DNA of 62,000 bases from the NCBI GenBank assembly GCA_963575745.1, contig CAUYUJ010004603.1, forward strand, positions 86,728-148,727. Reading direction: 5' to 3'. This DNA comes from Prorocentrum cordatum (Eukaryota > Sar > Dinophyceae > Prorocentrales > Prorocentraceae). This document shows, in pieces, positions 1 to 10,473 of the stretch (within the stretch, counting starts at the first letter, position 1; each line of letters begins with the position of its first letter). The notes beneath the pieces were generated by a model. It ran no database searches, was not told the DNA's origin, and saw nothing but the letters and a program-made list of their open reading frames with translations. The position numbers and the translations under genes are program-made.

Positions 1-50
1 CCCCCCTTCCTCCCCTCCACCCCTCCCCTCTCCCTCCCACCTTTCCCCCC

Positions 51-681
51 CGTCCTCCTGCAGCGGGTCCTGAAGAGATCTATCACGTCGGCCTCCACCA
101 CGGCCGCCGCGATGCCGAAGTTAGTGATCAGGTCCGTCTTGATCCAGGTCAGGAGGGCGGCCATCTCCGAGCGGGATTCCACGCGCTTCGTGTCCATCCT
201 CTCGCGCAGCTTCTCCGGTCTGGAAAGGGTGTCCTTCGCAATGTGCTCGACGAGGAGCAGGGTGGAGTCCGGGGTGGTCCGGCACCGGTCGGTCCAGGTC
301 TTGTCGGTGGTGCACCGGAACGAGTACCCAGGGTAGAGCTTGCGAGACGCGAGGGTCGCCTCTGTGTAGGGGCTCTTCTCCCAGCCGACCTCGGATATGA
401 AACTCTGCAGGGCCGCCAGTGCCGGAGGTGGCATGAGTTCGAGCAAGTTTTTCACTGCCTGGGCTTTCACCCCCAAGATCTTCTCAGATTGGCTAACCCG
501 GTTGTTCCAATCTTTGATGACCGAGCCCGCGTTGTTCGGGTTGTTGCACAATTTCTGTAGGGTGCCCACCCACGTGATGCAGTTGGGCGGCTTCCGGATG
601 CTCCCCCGGATGCTCAGCTGGAAGTTGTGGAAGGCCTCCTCCACCCTGGAGTTGAGTTCGACTTTGTAGCACCATATGGCC
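51..681 (-). CDS. Uncharacterised family, copy 1, exon B (runs off the window)
   Basis: Read leftward from 681, this frame is open for about 210 codons and aligns with 57034-57513 and then 55003-55197 of the second copy. Shared blocks in order are SIRGSIRKPPN, a WVxxL segment, KAQxxKNxxELMPP, GWExSP, KxYPG and, after the point where copy 2 has an intron, LSxPExxRxxM. I do not recognise the family and see no catalytic motif here. Copy 1 reads straight through the site where copy 2 is interrupted by a 1.8-kb intron. The 5' boundary is uncertain: a CAG acceptor at 682-684 fits the sequence, but its phase does not match the phase-0 donor of exon A at 1069, so either the junction is unusual or an indel is present. 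The downstream end at about 51-58 enters C-rich sequence and the gene probably continues outside the window. Confidence 0.72.
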
Positions 682-1068
682 CTGAGGGCAGAAGGCCTCC
701 CAAAAATCCTCCTCCTTCCTCCTCCTCCTACTTTTCCTTCTCTCGTTCCTTCCCTGCTTCCTGCCGCTGCCCCCCCCCCCGTGCTGCTGCCACTGTTGCC
801 ATTGCCATTGCTGCTCCTGGGTTCTCCTGCCTGGTCCTTCTCCTCCTGTTTCTCCTTATCCGCCTCATCCCCCTGCTCACCCACCCTCCTGGTGTCCTCA
901 TCGCTCAGAGCCTCTCCTGCCTCCTCCTCCTCTTCCTCCTCCACCTCCTCTTCCTCCTCCTCCTCCTCCGCCTCCTCCTCCTGCCCCCCCATCCCCCTCC
1001 CCCTCCCCCCTCCATCTCCTCCTGATCCGCCTCCTCCACCTCCACCTCCGGAGGTGGGGTTAGTGCAC
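682..1068 (-). repeat. Copy 1 intron A/B, mostly CCT/AGG microsatellite
   Basis: Between exons A and B lies about 390 bp of CCT-rich sequence (AGG on the coding strand). The donor side reads CAC|GTGCAC on the minus strand, at the same place as the ACC|GTTTCC donor of copy 2. Only short interruptions break the triplet pattern, and no further coding sequence is seen. Confidence 0.6.
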
Positions 1069-1965
1069 GTGGGGTCTTTGGTCCAGCGCAGTCCGGATGG
1101 ACTCGAACAGCACAGGGTGGACCTGTTTCAAGTCCACGCCGTCCTCGATCGTCAGGGTGAGCAAGGCCAAAAGCGTGTTGACACGCGCTTGCCCCTTGAC
1201 GTAGCCAACCGATTGGGGCCCCCACCCCGGCAGCAGCTCTTGCAGGGCCTCACCTTCGGTGACCGGGTTGTTCTTGACCTTGATCTCATCCATGTGCGTG
1301 ATGAAGCCGTCCTGCACGATTTGCTGGACGAGCGCGATGCACGTGAGGGTCTCGGGCGGGGGCTTCGGAGATGCGTTCGTAGAGAAGTTGAACATCGAGA
1401 TGTGCATGCCAAAGGGGCCCCGGCCATCTGGCATCTTGCCCCAGTGGTAGTGGATGTCATCCCGGGTAGGGTAGAGCTCCAGCATCTTTTGAGCGAGGTC
1501 CTGGCGGGAGTTCTTGTCCGGGAAGCGCTGGTTCAGGAATTGTTGGCAACCGCCATAGGTTTTGCAGATCTCCTTGATGGCCACGACCGCGATCTTTCGG
1601 AACTCCTGGAGGTACACAGGGTCTCCTGCCGGTGTCCCTGGGGGGATCTTGGACAAGTTGAGGCGGCAGTCGCTGCCAGCAGGGGTCCCCCACTGTGAGC
1701 CTGCGAGAAGGTGCTTCTCGCCATCAGCGCCCTCCTCGACGTCGATGGGCTCGACGAGACCCCACGCGACATCAGCACTCTGAGTCATGCCCGGGCCCTC
1801 CTGCACTTCCTGGTGGTCCGGCTTCACTGCTGGCGGTTCGGCGGCGTCTGGTCCAGGATGTGGGGTGGCGGGTTGACTTTCTTCTGGGCTGTCCATCGTG
1901 GCTGCTGCTGCAGCTGCAGTCGTGTATGAATGTCGTGGTCGCTTCGCATCTGGTGTCAGCGACAT
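1069..1965 (-). CDS. Uncharacterised family, copy 1, first coding exon (A)
   Basis: An ATG at 1963-1965 opens 299 codons up to a GT donor at 1068. The first 24 residues (MSLTPDAKRPRH..., then a poly-Ala stretch) and about 60 more look disordered and acidic. From about residue 110 the protein aligns with copy 2 exons A' and A: TQSADVAWGL against TQLTADDDWGL, KTYGGCQQFL against TTHGGPRNYL, then QDGFITHMDEIKV against TDGFRTIGDSIKV, and VGYVKGQARVNTLLALL against VMYVKGQARVLTALALV. These conserved helical and strand-like blocks show that both copies are or were protein-coding. No domain is recognised. Copy 1 is uninterrupted where copy 2 has a 317-bp intron between A' and A. The upstream ATG chosen is the first after a stop-rich stretch; a later Met (MDSPEES) is possible. 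Confidence 0.75.
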
Positions 1966-2797
1966 TAGACTAGTGCAGACCAACCTGAGCTGTTGAAAGC
2001 TTGGCAGGCAAACGGCTGCAGAGGGGAGAGGAGGAGGAGGGAGGAGGAGGGGCAGGGAGGAGAGGAAGTAGCAGGGAGCGAGCAGGGCCTCTGCTTGCTC
2101 AGAGCAGGCCTCCTGAGGCAGGCGAGCCCCGCACGCCTCCATATCCTGCCGCCATCGTCGTATCATTATCCTCCATCTCTTGCTGCCTTCGTTCTCCTCA
2201 TCCTCCTCCACCTCCTCCTCCTCATCCGTCTTTCTCCTCCTGGTCCTCCCAAATCCAGAGAGGCCAGAACGATTCACCTCCTGGTGTGAGTCGTTCGGGC
2301 CCCTCTTCTACTCCTCCTCTTGATGGTGTTCCTGCTCCTTCTCATTTTTCTTCTCCTCCTCCTCTTCCTACTCCTCCTCCTGGTCATCCTCCTCCTCCTC
2401 CGCCTCCTCTCTCCCCTCTGACTTCGGGAATTTCTGCCCTTGCTTCCGTCGTCGTCGTCGTTGCTATCATCATCATCGTCGTATTGCTCATCCTCCTTCT
2501 GATCATCATCGTCCTTCTCGTGACCCTCGCCTTGTTGTCATCCCTCTCTGACTACCCTCCCCCTCGTCCTTGTCATCCTCGTCTTCCTCCACCTCCACCT
2601 CCTCATCCCCCTCGCCCACCTTCACCTATGTTGGTGCCCTATCTCCTTCGCATTGTCCTCCTCCTCCTCCTCCTCCTCCTCCTAGTCCTCCCTCCCCCTT
2701 CCCTGCTGCTCGCGAAAGCCGTCCATCCTCTTCGTTCCTCCCATTTCCTGCCTGATATCTAGCAAGGCTTCGCCATGTACCCACGCCCCCCCCTGTT
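1966..2797. repeat. Low-complexity CCT/GGA and CATCGT-type microsatellites
   Basis: Purine-rich GGAGGA sequence at about 2010-2070 is followed by CCT runs at 2200-2420, a CGTCGTCATCATC patch at 2445-2520 and more CCT to 2720. Long proline/serine frames here are translations of the repeat. No promoter motif is recognised upstream of the gene starting at 1965. Confidence 0.8.
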
Positions 2798-2801
2798 TCG
2801 A

Positions 2802-3009
2802 GAGATCTGGGTTGCACGATTCGTGATGTCGAGATCTCTCGGGATACGCGAATATCGAGAGAACTACCATATGTTGAGATAGACCAAGAGAACTTCGGAA
2901 CACGAATCGTGATGTCGAGATCGCTCGGTCTATCCCTACACCGCCGAGATCTCTCGGAATCTGCAAACGCCAAGAGATCTCATCATCACGAATGGTGCGC
3001 GCGAGATCC
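2802..3009. mobile_element. Foldback element with about 36-bp inverted ends
   Basis: The left arm at 2802-2838 (GAGATCTGGGTTGCACGATT onward) is the near reverse complement of the right arm at 2974-3009 (ending GTGCGCGCGAGATCC). The interior holds several smaller GAGATCTCTCGG-type palindromes. No coding sequence is seen. It is called a small non-autonomous inverted-repeat element; target-site duplications are not clear. Confidence 0.5.
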
Positions 3010-3101
3010 GGGGGAACCCATAATGACATGGGTGAAGCTCAGAGAATCTGGGGACTTCGGTGCCGAAGCCAAGCAGCGCGGGGCCAGCCGCCGCCAGGGC
3101 T

Positions 3102-3290
3102 CGATCCGGGGGTTTAGATATATATCAAGAGGTCGCCCATCCCCTGGGAGCGGCATTGGTCTAGCGATCCGGGGGTTTCGGCATGCATCGAGAGATCTCC
3201 CCCCTATGGCGAACGCCGGCGGCCTGGCGATCCGGGGGTTTTAGCAAACCGAGAGGTTCCCCCTCTCATCCCCGCCCTGGAGCTCGAGCG
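3102..3290. repeat. 63-bp tandem repeat, three units
   Basis: CGATCCGGGGGTTT recurs at 3102, 3165 and 3228, a constant 63-bp step, each followed by a GAGAGGTC- or GAGATC-like segment and C-runs. Units are diverged. Confidence 0.65.
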
Positions 3291-3715
3291 ACCCGGGGAA
3301 AGGGAGATGGGAACAGGGGCAGGAGGAGGAGAAGGGGGGGGGATGGACAGGCAAGAGGAGGAGTCAGAGGAGGACCTCCAGGAGGGGGACGAGCGGGGGG
3401 GCAGAGGCGGAAGAGGAGGAGGAGGGGGAAGTGGAGGAGGAAGAGGAAGCAAGAGGATGAGGAGGTAGGAGGGACCAAGAGGGGAATGGGGAGAGGGGGG
3501 ACAAGGACAGGGAGGGCAAGAAGGAGGAGGATGGGGTAGCAGCAGCAGTATCAGCAGGAACAGGATTGAGCAGGAGGGGGCAGGGAAGCAGGAGCAAAAG
3601 GAGAAACACGAGCATAAGGAGGAGGAGGAGGAGCAGCAGCAGCAGCAGCAGCAACAGGAGGGGGAGGATGAGACAAACAATGAAGACGAATCGAAGGAGA
3701 GGAGGCAGGAGGGGG
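3291..3715. repeat. AGG/GGA-rich low-complexity tract
   Basis: About 420 bp of purine-rich sequence with AGG, GGGAGA and (GCA)n patches near 3633-3655. Long serine- or arginine-rich frames are repeat translations. Confidence 0.8.
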
Positions 3716-3801
3716 GCTTCAAGTATCTAGGAACAACCCCTTTGCCAAGTGAACTGCCTTACTATCTCACCCTCCTTGCTGATACAATTTTTTACAGGGA
3801 T

Positions 3802-4765
3802 CTAAGACTGCCTGCGCACATGTTCAGAAATGCTGGAAGCAAGCAGCTGGCACATCCCCTTCGGATATACCTGGCACCATGTTGAAAGCTTTTGTCCGGC
3901 CTCACTCCCCTCGCACCTTACATGCTGGTGGCTCTTGTCACACTGCTTACGGGAAAATGCATCGGCCACACTGGGTATATTGGTGAGAAAGCGGGTCCTC
4001 TTTAGAATTGGCGTCCCCAAGGGGGACCTCAGACCCACCATGCATTGGTCGAATTCAGCACAGTATACACCATCCATGGCTGCAAGCCGCTGCAGGTTGC
4101 CCCGGGTCCAAGATGAAGCTTTGTCTGGATGCTCGAAAATGAACCCGCGCTTGTGTTTGTGCTGAAAGAGCATGGCCCAGATTGAAAAATCTAAGAACAC
4201 TAGCCCCTTGCGAACCTTCTCCTCGCATTTCACATGATCCATTCGGCCCCAGTTTGTTGTCTGCAATGGTGAAAACATAGTGCAAGGCGGGCGCAGCAGC
4301 ACCACCTTCGGGCAGTGCTCAGCGATATCCATAAGGGCGGACTTCCGCCCCGCCTCCTTGGAGCAGTCCCACCCAGTACGCAGGTCGAAAGACTTGGTAG
4401 CAACGAAGCCTTGCTCATGCAATAGGGGAGCCACTCTGGGGGGGCAAAAGAACTCCATGTAGTCATGTTCGGGCTTCTTGGAAGGGGCAGAAAGAAGCAT
4501 CGATCTCCATTGGGCTGGCATGTCTGGCTCCCCGGGAATGCTATCGATCAGCTCCTGGAGCCCCCCACGGCCACCCGTCCGAGCTTTGAGTTTTTTTCAA
4601 TGGCCGGCTTGGTGCACTATCATCATTGTCACGCTGTCGCTTGAGCACAGGTGCAGCAGATTCCGAATCCGAACCATCTGGGAGCACAAGTGTGTCACAA
4701 TCATCGGCGCACACATCGTCTGGAAGTATTGGGAGCGTTGAGGGTCCAGGAATGAACTTACATGC
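3802..4765 (-). CDS. Retroelement-associated PPC/FEHP domain protein, one-base frameshift
   Basis: From the ATG at 4521, 239 codons run to a TAG at 3802. Visible motifs in order: EFFCPPRVAP at about residue 24, SFDLRTGWD at about 45, VVLLRPPCTMFSPLQ at about 72, a basic helix, GFIFEHPDKASSW at about 125, FDQCMVGLRSPLG at about 157, and TRFLTN then CDKSHQHVRCEGS towards the end. I recall this order from dinoflagellate retroelement polyproteins; the PPC and FEHP spacing is reminiscent of methyltransferase motifs IV and VI, but that is inference. The frame before the ATG is coding too (GLQELIDSIPGEPD), and further 5' a second frame (LPDDVCADDCDTL ... VLKRQRDND) continues it. The two meet at a run of seven A on the minus strand (about 4590-4596), where one base fewer would restore a single frame. 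The slip may be an assembly error or a real mutation. The 5' edge near 4765 is probably an exon boundary. Confidence 0.65.
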
Positions 4766-4769
4766 TGGT

Positions 4770-5949
4770 AGCTAGCCGAAGGCTTGAGCGGACATGCTCC
4801 TCCCGGATGGTGTTTCTTCCCCTCTTGGTACTCTTGCCTCTGCTCTTCTTGCTCATTGCTGCACCTGCACGTGCCCGCTGTTGCTGCTGCTGTTGCTGCT
4901 GCTGCCTCCTCCTCTTCCTCCTCTCCCCCTCCTCCCCTTCCTTATTCCTCCTCCTCCTTCTCCTCCTCTGCCCCCCCTCTCAGCCCCTCCCCATGCTGCC
5001 CCTGGCCGCCGGCAGGGCCCAGAAAGCGAACCAGACACCCCCCTGGCGCCTCCACCCGCCCGCCGCCAGGGGATGGGGGGGAGCAGAGAGGGCCCAGGAC
5101 CAGACAGCGACGGCAGCGCGCCGTGTGAGCCCACCGGGCCCTCAGGCAGGCAGGACGGGGCAGGGGGCGAGGGCCCGGGGGACCAGGGCAGGAGGGAAGG
5201 CGGAGGGAGAATGGAAGCGGGTTACTTCCTGAGCGTGGCGACCAGAGCCCCCGTGGCGACCAGAGCCCGCGCCATCCCCTGGGGGGCGGCCTGCTGCGCT
5301 TCTTTCCGGTCCTCCTCCCTACACTCCTTCTCCATCCCTTCCTCTTTCTTTCTCCTCCTCCTCTTCCTCTCCTCCTCTCCTCTCCTCTCCTCCCATCCTT
5401 TCTTCCTCCCTCCTCCTGGTCCTCCTTCTCCTCCTCCTCCTCCTCCTCCTCCTCCTCCTCCCCCACCTCCTCATCCACTCATCCTCCCCCCTCATCTCCA
5501 TCCTCCCTTTCTCCCCTCCCTCCCCTCCTCCTCCCTCCCGCCCTCCCTCCCTCCTCCCTCCCTCCTCCTCCTCCTCCTCCTCCTCCCTCCTCCCTCCTTC
5601 CTCCTCCTCCACCTTCTCCGCCTCCTGCTCATCCCCCCCTTCTTCCCGCCCACCTCCGCGAATCCCTCCTCCCACTCATCCTCCCCCTCCCCCTCCTCCT
5701 CCTCCTCCGATCTTCCTTCTCCTCCTCCTCATCCTCCTCCTCCTCCTCCTCCTCCTCTTTATCCTTCTCCTCCTCCTCCTCCTCCTCCACTTAATCCTCA
5801 TCCTTATCCTGCTTCTCCTGCCTCACTCCCCACACGCTGCGACGCACAGGAGCAAGAAGTACGTTCTTCCTCCGACGCAGGGCTTACAAATTGAATGCCT
5901 TGCTTCAGCCACGACGCGATGCCACAGTGAAAGCCACGCATTTTAAAAG
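4770..5949. repeat. CTG/CCT tracts with a 300-bp unique insert
   Basis: CTG and CCT triplets fill 4880-4985 and 5300-5830. The stretch 4990-5290 is GC-rich unique sequence with no recognisable gene. The region may be the intron linking the exons at 5950-6447 and 3802-4765, but no junction could be proved. Confidence 0.6.
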
Positions 5950-6447
5950 TCAGGCTGCTGCAGCTGCTGCTTCTGCTGCTGCCTGCATGTCCCTCAGGAC
6001 CTTGCGCAGGCACACCGCGCAACCCTGCGCGGCGTGACGGCACTTAGAACACCCTAGCTTCGGGGCCGCTGGACCAGGAGCAGGCGGGGCTGGACTGGCC
6101 GGGGCAGCTGCAACGGCAGGCAGATCATCAGCCTCTGCCGCAGCAGGGGGGGCCAGGGCAGCTGCAACGGCAGGCAAATCGTGAGCCCCTGCCGCAGCAG
6201 GGCGCTTCGCAGCTGCAGCAGCTGCTGGGCGCTTCTTTACCGTTTCCCCACCCCTGTCCAGCTGAAGCTTCCGCTTGGCTGCGGTAGCTAGCGGAGCTGC
6301 AACCACCGGCCGGACAGGATGCGGGGCGAAATCGCGAAGGATGTCTGGCAAAGGGAGGCAGCCCACCTGCGCGCGCCCCTCCTTCAGGCACCTCAGCGCC
6401 ACCGGTGGTGGGAAGTCCTCCGCGCCAGGGAGGGAGGAGGGGGGCAT
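5950..6447 (-). CDS. Lys/Pro/Ala-rich protein with CSKC...GCAVC zinc-like motif
   Basis: An ATG at 6447 opens 165 codons to a TGA at 5950. The N-terminal 50 residues are ordinary sequence (VALRCLKEGRAQVGCLPLPD). Then come KKRPAAAAAAKRPAAAG linkers and alanine-rich stretches, followed by LGCSKCRHAAQGCAVCLRKV near residue 135 and an Ala/Glu tail. Two CxxC pairs about 9 residues apart suggest a small zinc-binding knuckle; I recall similar CSKCR motifs from dinoflagellate proteins, which is memory rather than proof. It lies 5' of the PPC/FEHP segment on the same strand and could be an upstream exon of that gene or a separate one. The alanine tail may simply read into an intron. Confidence 0.5.
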   Translation of the reverse strand: MPPSSLPGAEDFPPPVALRCLKEGRAQVGCLPLPDILRDFAPHPVRPVVAAPLATAAKRKLQLDRGGETVKKRPAAAAAAKRPAAAGAHDLPAVAAALAPPAAAEADDLPAVAAAPASPAPPAPGPAAPKLGCSKCRHAAQGCAVCLRKVLRDMQAAAEAAAAAA

Positions 6448-6464
6448 TCCCCCCAGGGTCCCCC

Positions 6465-6625
6465 CCCCTCCTTTTCCTCCTCCTCCGCCTCCTCCTCCTC
6501 CTCCTCCTCCTTTTCCTCATCCTCCTCCTCCTCCTCCTCCTCCTCCTCCTCCTCCTCCTCCCCCTCTCCTCCTCCTCATCCTTCTCCTCCTCCACCTCCT
6601 CCTCCTCCTCGTCCTCCTCCCTAGG
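6465..6625. repeat. CCT microsatellite
   Basis: About 160 bp of CCT/TCC triplets with few interruptions, immediately 5' of the exon at 5950-6447 on the minus strand. Confidence 0.9.
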
Positions 6626-6683
6626 CCAATACTTCTGCACTGATTGCCCGTTTAGCACACGAGCAGCATCTATAATAATAGAA

Positions 6684-6757
6684 GGTAATTCCAGTGGTGC
6701 TCTCTGCTGGTGTCTCGAAGGGAATTCCAGTGGTGCTTTCCGCTGGTGTCTGGAAGC
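6684..6757. repeat. 36-bp tandem duplication
   Basis: AATTCCAGTGGTGCTNNCNG followed by CTGGTGTCT occurs at 6687 and again at 6723, a step of 36 bp. Confidence 0.7.
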
Positions 6758-6839
6758 TTGCACACGTGGCGCTCGTCATTTTTGTTTCGAGCCTTCCGTG
6801 TCTGTCACTTTTCGGTCCGCCTTCAACGTCCGCCAGAAC

Positions 6840-7370
6840 CCCTAAGGGCCCAGGCCTTATATTTGAAAACTTGGAGGCTTGTTGGAGCCCTCTTGGAGCT
6901 AGCTCAGGGATCCCTCGGGGCCATCTGAGACCGGCGTACTGGCAGGCCCCCGAAAGCACCGGGACGGCTCCCAGATGACCCCGAGAGTTGCCAAGAGGGT
7001 TACAAGGGGACTCCAGAGCCCTTGGAGCTTTTGAAGCTTCTCAAAACGAGCCTTCACGAGACTCTCTTGGGAGCTGTTTCGGGGCCCTCTGGGGGCCCGT
7101 TTGGGGCACCAGGGAGCAGCCAGGGCAGGGTGGGAGGGCCCCCGAAAGGCCCCAAGAGGGGGCCAGGAGGGCCCCAAGTCCAAATTGAAAAGCTCGTAAA
7201 TTTTGGAAGCCGTTCAAAACGAGCCTTCCTGGCGCGGCCCTCTTGGGGCTGTGTTGCGGCGCTCTTGGAGCCAAGGGCCAGGGCTAGATGGGGCGGTTCC
7301 CGAGGGGCCCCAAGAGGGGGCCAGGTCCCAAGACGGCCCCAACACCAAATGGAAAAGATCTCTCGGTGCC
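6840..7370. repeat. About 183-bp tandem repeat with GGCCC/CCAAGAGG motifs
   Basis: TCAAAACGAGCCTTC occurs at about 7031 and 7214, and surrounding sequence (CTCTTGGGG, CCCCAAGAGGGGGCCAG) aligns across both units. A more diverged third unit is visible from 6840. The CCCCAAGAGG motif links it to arrays at 22, 33, 34.5, 40.4, 48.7 and 54 kb. Confidence 0.65.
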
Positions 7371-8815
7371 TCCTGCTCCTGCTTCTCCTCCCTCCTCTCT
7401 CCAACCCCCCCTTCCATCCTTCCCCCTTCATCCCCCTCCTCCGCCTCCTCCTCGTCCTCCTCATCCTCATCCACCTCATCCTCCTCAGCCTCCTCCTCCT
7501 CCTCCTCCGCCTCCTCCTCGTCGTCCTCCTCCTCCTCGTCGTCGTCCTCCTCCTCCTCCTCCTCCTCCTTATCCTCCCCCTCCTCCTCCTCCTCCTCGTC
7601 CTCCTCCTCCTCCTCCTCCTCTTCCCCCTCCTTCACTTCCTCCTCCTGGGGCCTCCTCATCCTCCTCCTCTTCCTCCTTCATGACTTTGCTCCTCATCCT
7701 CCTCCATCTTCCTGCTCCTGGAGCCTCCTCCAGCGGTTGCCACATAGGCAAGGAAGGAGGGCGCCGTCTTAGCACCTTCAATTTTGTCCAGCACATCCTC
7801 GTCCTCCTCCTACCATTGTCATCATCAGCATCATCATCAACTTCAACAACAACAATCATCATCATCATCATAATCATCTTCATCACAATCAGCATCATCA
7901 TCAGCATCATCATCGCCATCCTATTCCTGTCCTCCTCCTCCTCCTCCTCTTCCTCCTCCCCTCCTATCCTACCCTCCTTCCTCCTCCCTCCTACTCCTCC
8001 CCCTCCTCTACTCCTCCTCTCCTCCGCTCCTACTCCTCCTCCTCCTCTCCTCCTCCTCCTCCTCGTCCTCCTCCTCCCAACCTCCTCTGACCCCCTCCTC
8101 CTCCTCCTGGCATTCCCCCTTCTCCTCATCCTCCTTCATTGTCCTCCTCGTCCTCCTCATCCTCCTCCCCTTCCTCCTCTCCTCCTCCTCCTCCTTCTCT
8201 TTTTCCATTATCATCATCATCCTCCTCCATCCTCATCCTTCCTCCTCCTCCTCCCTCCTCCTCCTTCTCCTCCTCATCCTCCTCCTCCTCATCATCGTCC
8301 TCCTCCTCCTCCCCCCTCCCTGCACTGCGCTGGCGGAGGTGATATGCCGGGAGCAACAACCTGCAGACCCCCGGCCGCCCGGGCCCCCCACTGCTGGTGT
8401 TGCTCCTGTTCCCCCCTTCCAGCTCCCTGCTGCTGGTGCTGCTCCTGCTCCCTTCTCCTCCTTCTCCTCCTCCTCCTCCTCCCCTTCCTCCCTCTCCTCC
8501 TCCCTGAGGGGGTGTTACTAAAGCCAGGGGGGCAACACTTAGGCGACGGAGCAGAGTCTTTAAGTGGGGCCTCGTTGGCCTCATCTTCCACCTCCTCCTC
8601 CTGCTGCTGCTGCTGCTGCTGCTCCTCCTCCTCCTCTCCTACTCCTCCTCCTCCTCCTCCCTCCTCTCTCCCCCCTCCTCCTCCTCCTCCTCCTCCTCAT
8701 CTTACTCCTCCACCTCCCCCTCCTCCTGCATCCTCCTGTTCCCTATGTTTATCCTCCTCCTCCTCTTTCTCCTCCTCCTCCTCCCTCTGATCCTCCTCCT
8801 GGTCACCCTCATCAT
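7371..8815. repeat. Long CCT microsatellite block with ATC patch
   Basis: CCT triplets dominate for 1.4 kb. A CATCATCATC patch lies at 7820-7920 and a short unique stretch at 8335-8400 and 8510-8590. Very long proline, serine or glutamate frames on either strand come from the repeat. It lies 3' of the DUF7869-like gene. Confidence 0.85.
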
Positions 8816-8817
8816 TA

Positions 8818-9657
8818 TCACCCTTGGGAGGGTGTGATGACGAGGAAGGCAGGTTGGAGGAGCTGCGGGCCCTTCTCCTCGTTCCTCCGGCAGAACTCCA
8901 GGAGGTAGCCCTTGGCGCGCTCCATCTCCCAGGGTTCCTTGGCGAACTCACCAGCTGACTTCCGGAACTGTTTCAGCTCGTTATCGGAGAGGCTGTTCCG
9001 GATCATGGGCTCGAGCTTTGCCAAGGCCTCCTCGGCCACCGGGAGCTTGTTCTGAGCAACAGCTAAGACTGGGTTCTGTGATAGCATGCTGCTGTGAACC
9101 CATTGTTTAACCAATAGGATGACATCGTGTGGGTCGGTATCCAAATGATCACACCCGATCTCCCAAGGGTTGTCCACGTGTTGTTGGTAGAGCTCGAGAT
9201 CACATCGACGCACGAAGCGGTAACAGTGGTTCACATCTGGGGCCTTCTCTGTTGGGTGTATGCCAACGAAGCCAACATCCATAGCAGCCGTGAATGATTG
9301 CATGTCCCACGTAGCGTTCAACCTGCGCAAGATAAGTTTCCTGCCCCGGACCCCATGCATATGCTCCTGGACCGTCTGCATAAAGTCTTCTGGGCATTGT
9401 AATATATCGTTCCGTGCGATGATGGATGACATTGTTCCAAAACGCTGGTCCGTCCCATTGTGTGTATGGCCTACTTGGCCAGAGACGGTCATGCAACTAG
9501 TGAAGATGCCTTTCAATGTCATATAGCTCAGAAAAGCCATGAACCACTGGTTCTTCCCCTCCCTCGCGGTGTTGTCTTGGCCGATGACTAAATGTTCTGG
9601 TAGGGTCAAATTTCGTTCCTTGAGTATCGGACTACCCCAGGCTGTTGGAGTATTAGG
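8818..9657 (-). CDS. DUF7869-like transposase-type protein, exon 2 (C-terminal)
   Basis: After an in-frame stop at about 9670 the frame is open from about 9657 to a TGA at 8818. It reads TPNTPTAWGSPILKER, then LPEHLVIGQDNTAREGKNQW and, about 40 residues on, VSGQVGHTHNGTDQRFG. The QDN..RE.KN and VGHTH..xD signatures are the hallmark of the DUF7869 family, found in plants and invertebrates and thought to be an RNase-H/DDE transposase domain. About 170 further residues are helical and end ITPSQG. Together with exon 1 this gives three acidic positions in the expected order (DIDGMDQ, QDN, HTHNGTDQ). The exact acceptor was not settled; dinoflagellate introns need not be canonical. Confidence 0.75.
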   Translation of the reverse strand, partial: PNTPTAWGSPILKERNLTLPEHLVIGQDNTAREGKNQWFMAFLSYMTLKGIFTSCMTVSGQVGHTHNGTDQRFGTMSSIIARNDILQCPEDFMQTVQEHMHGVRGRKLILRRLNATWDMQSFTAAMDVGFVGIHPTEKAPDVNHCYRFVRRCDLELYQQHVDNPWEIGCDHLDTDPHDVILLVKQWVHSSMLSQNPVLAVAQNKLPVAEEALAKLEPMIRNSLSDNELKQFRKSAGEFAKEPWEMERAKGYLLEFCRRNEEKGPQLLQPAFLVITPSQG

Positions 9658-10365
9658 CGTGGGTTACTTGGCACTTCCCCTCTCTCTTTCCTCCTCCTCC
9701 TCCTGCTCCTCCTCCTCCTGCTCCTCCTCTTCCTCCTCCTCCCTTATCTCCTCCTTTCCCTGCCTCGTCATACCTCCTTCTCCTACCTCCTCCTCCCACT
9801 CCTCCTAAGCCGGCCCCAGCTGAGTTGTCAGGCGGCATACTTCGCTGTCCTTCTCATTGTCCTCCTCTCCCTAGTCCTGCTGTTCACGGGCTGCCCTGGC
9901 CCCCGACCTGGACCTGGATCACCACCCACGAGGGAACACAGACAGACAGAGAGTCAGAGGAGGAGGAGGAGGATGAAGCTGGAGCAGGATGAGCGGGCGG
10001 TGGGAAGGGGGCAGGCAGAGAGAGAGAGAGAGAGGGAGAGAGAGAGAGAGAGACGAGGAAGAGAGGGATACTGGAGGAAAGAGAGAGGCGAGAGAACTGG
10101 CGGGGAATACAGACTCCGAGGAGAGAGGTGAGAGAGGTGAGAGAGAGAGGGAGAGAGAGAGAGAGAGAGAAAGAGCGATACAGAGAGAGATGAGAGAGAA
10201 GAGAGAGAGAGGAGAGAGAAGAGAGAAGAGAGATATGTAGAGAAATATACAGATAGGGGGGGGATAGATGTTGCAAAATAGTAGGCCAGGCGGAGGGGGG
10301 GAGGGACAAGGGGGGGAGAGAGGGGAGAGAGAGAACGATATATATAATATATATAGAGAGAGAGC

Positions 10366-10407
<42 letters not shown>

Positions 10408-10473
10408 TAGAGAGAGAGGGAGAGAGCAAGAGACAGCGAGGGACGAACAGACAGACCGACAGATCCTGGATCA
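9658..10473 (-). repeat. Intron of DUF7869-like gene: GGA and GA microsatellites
   Basis: Contains CCT triplets at 9680-9810 and a (GA)n-rich tract at 10005-10440 with short ATAT patches. The protein frames on either side (GLTTPPTP and PNTPTAWGSP) make a sensible join, so this is read as an intron. Confidence 0.7.

Noticed and set aside
676-1698. Long plus-strand proline/serine/leucine frame
   Set aside because: Produced by CCT triplets and overlapping the conserved minus-strand exon; no conserved residues.
5804-5830. Array-like direct repeats as a CRISPR
   Set aside because: The window is eukaryotic and repeats are triplet microsatellite without spacers; the 102-bp array also lacks unique spacers.
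7288-8790. 500-codon proline/leucine/serine frame
   Set aside because: Pure microsatellite translation; every frame in the block is open because the triplet repeat rarely makes stops.
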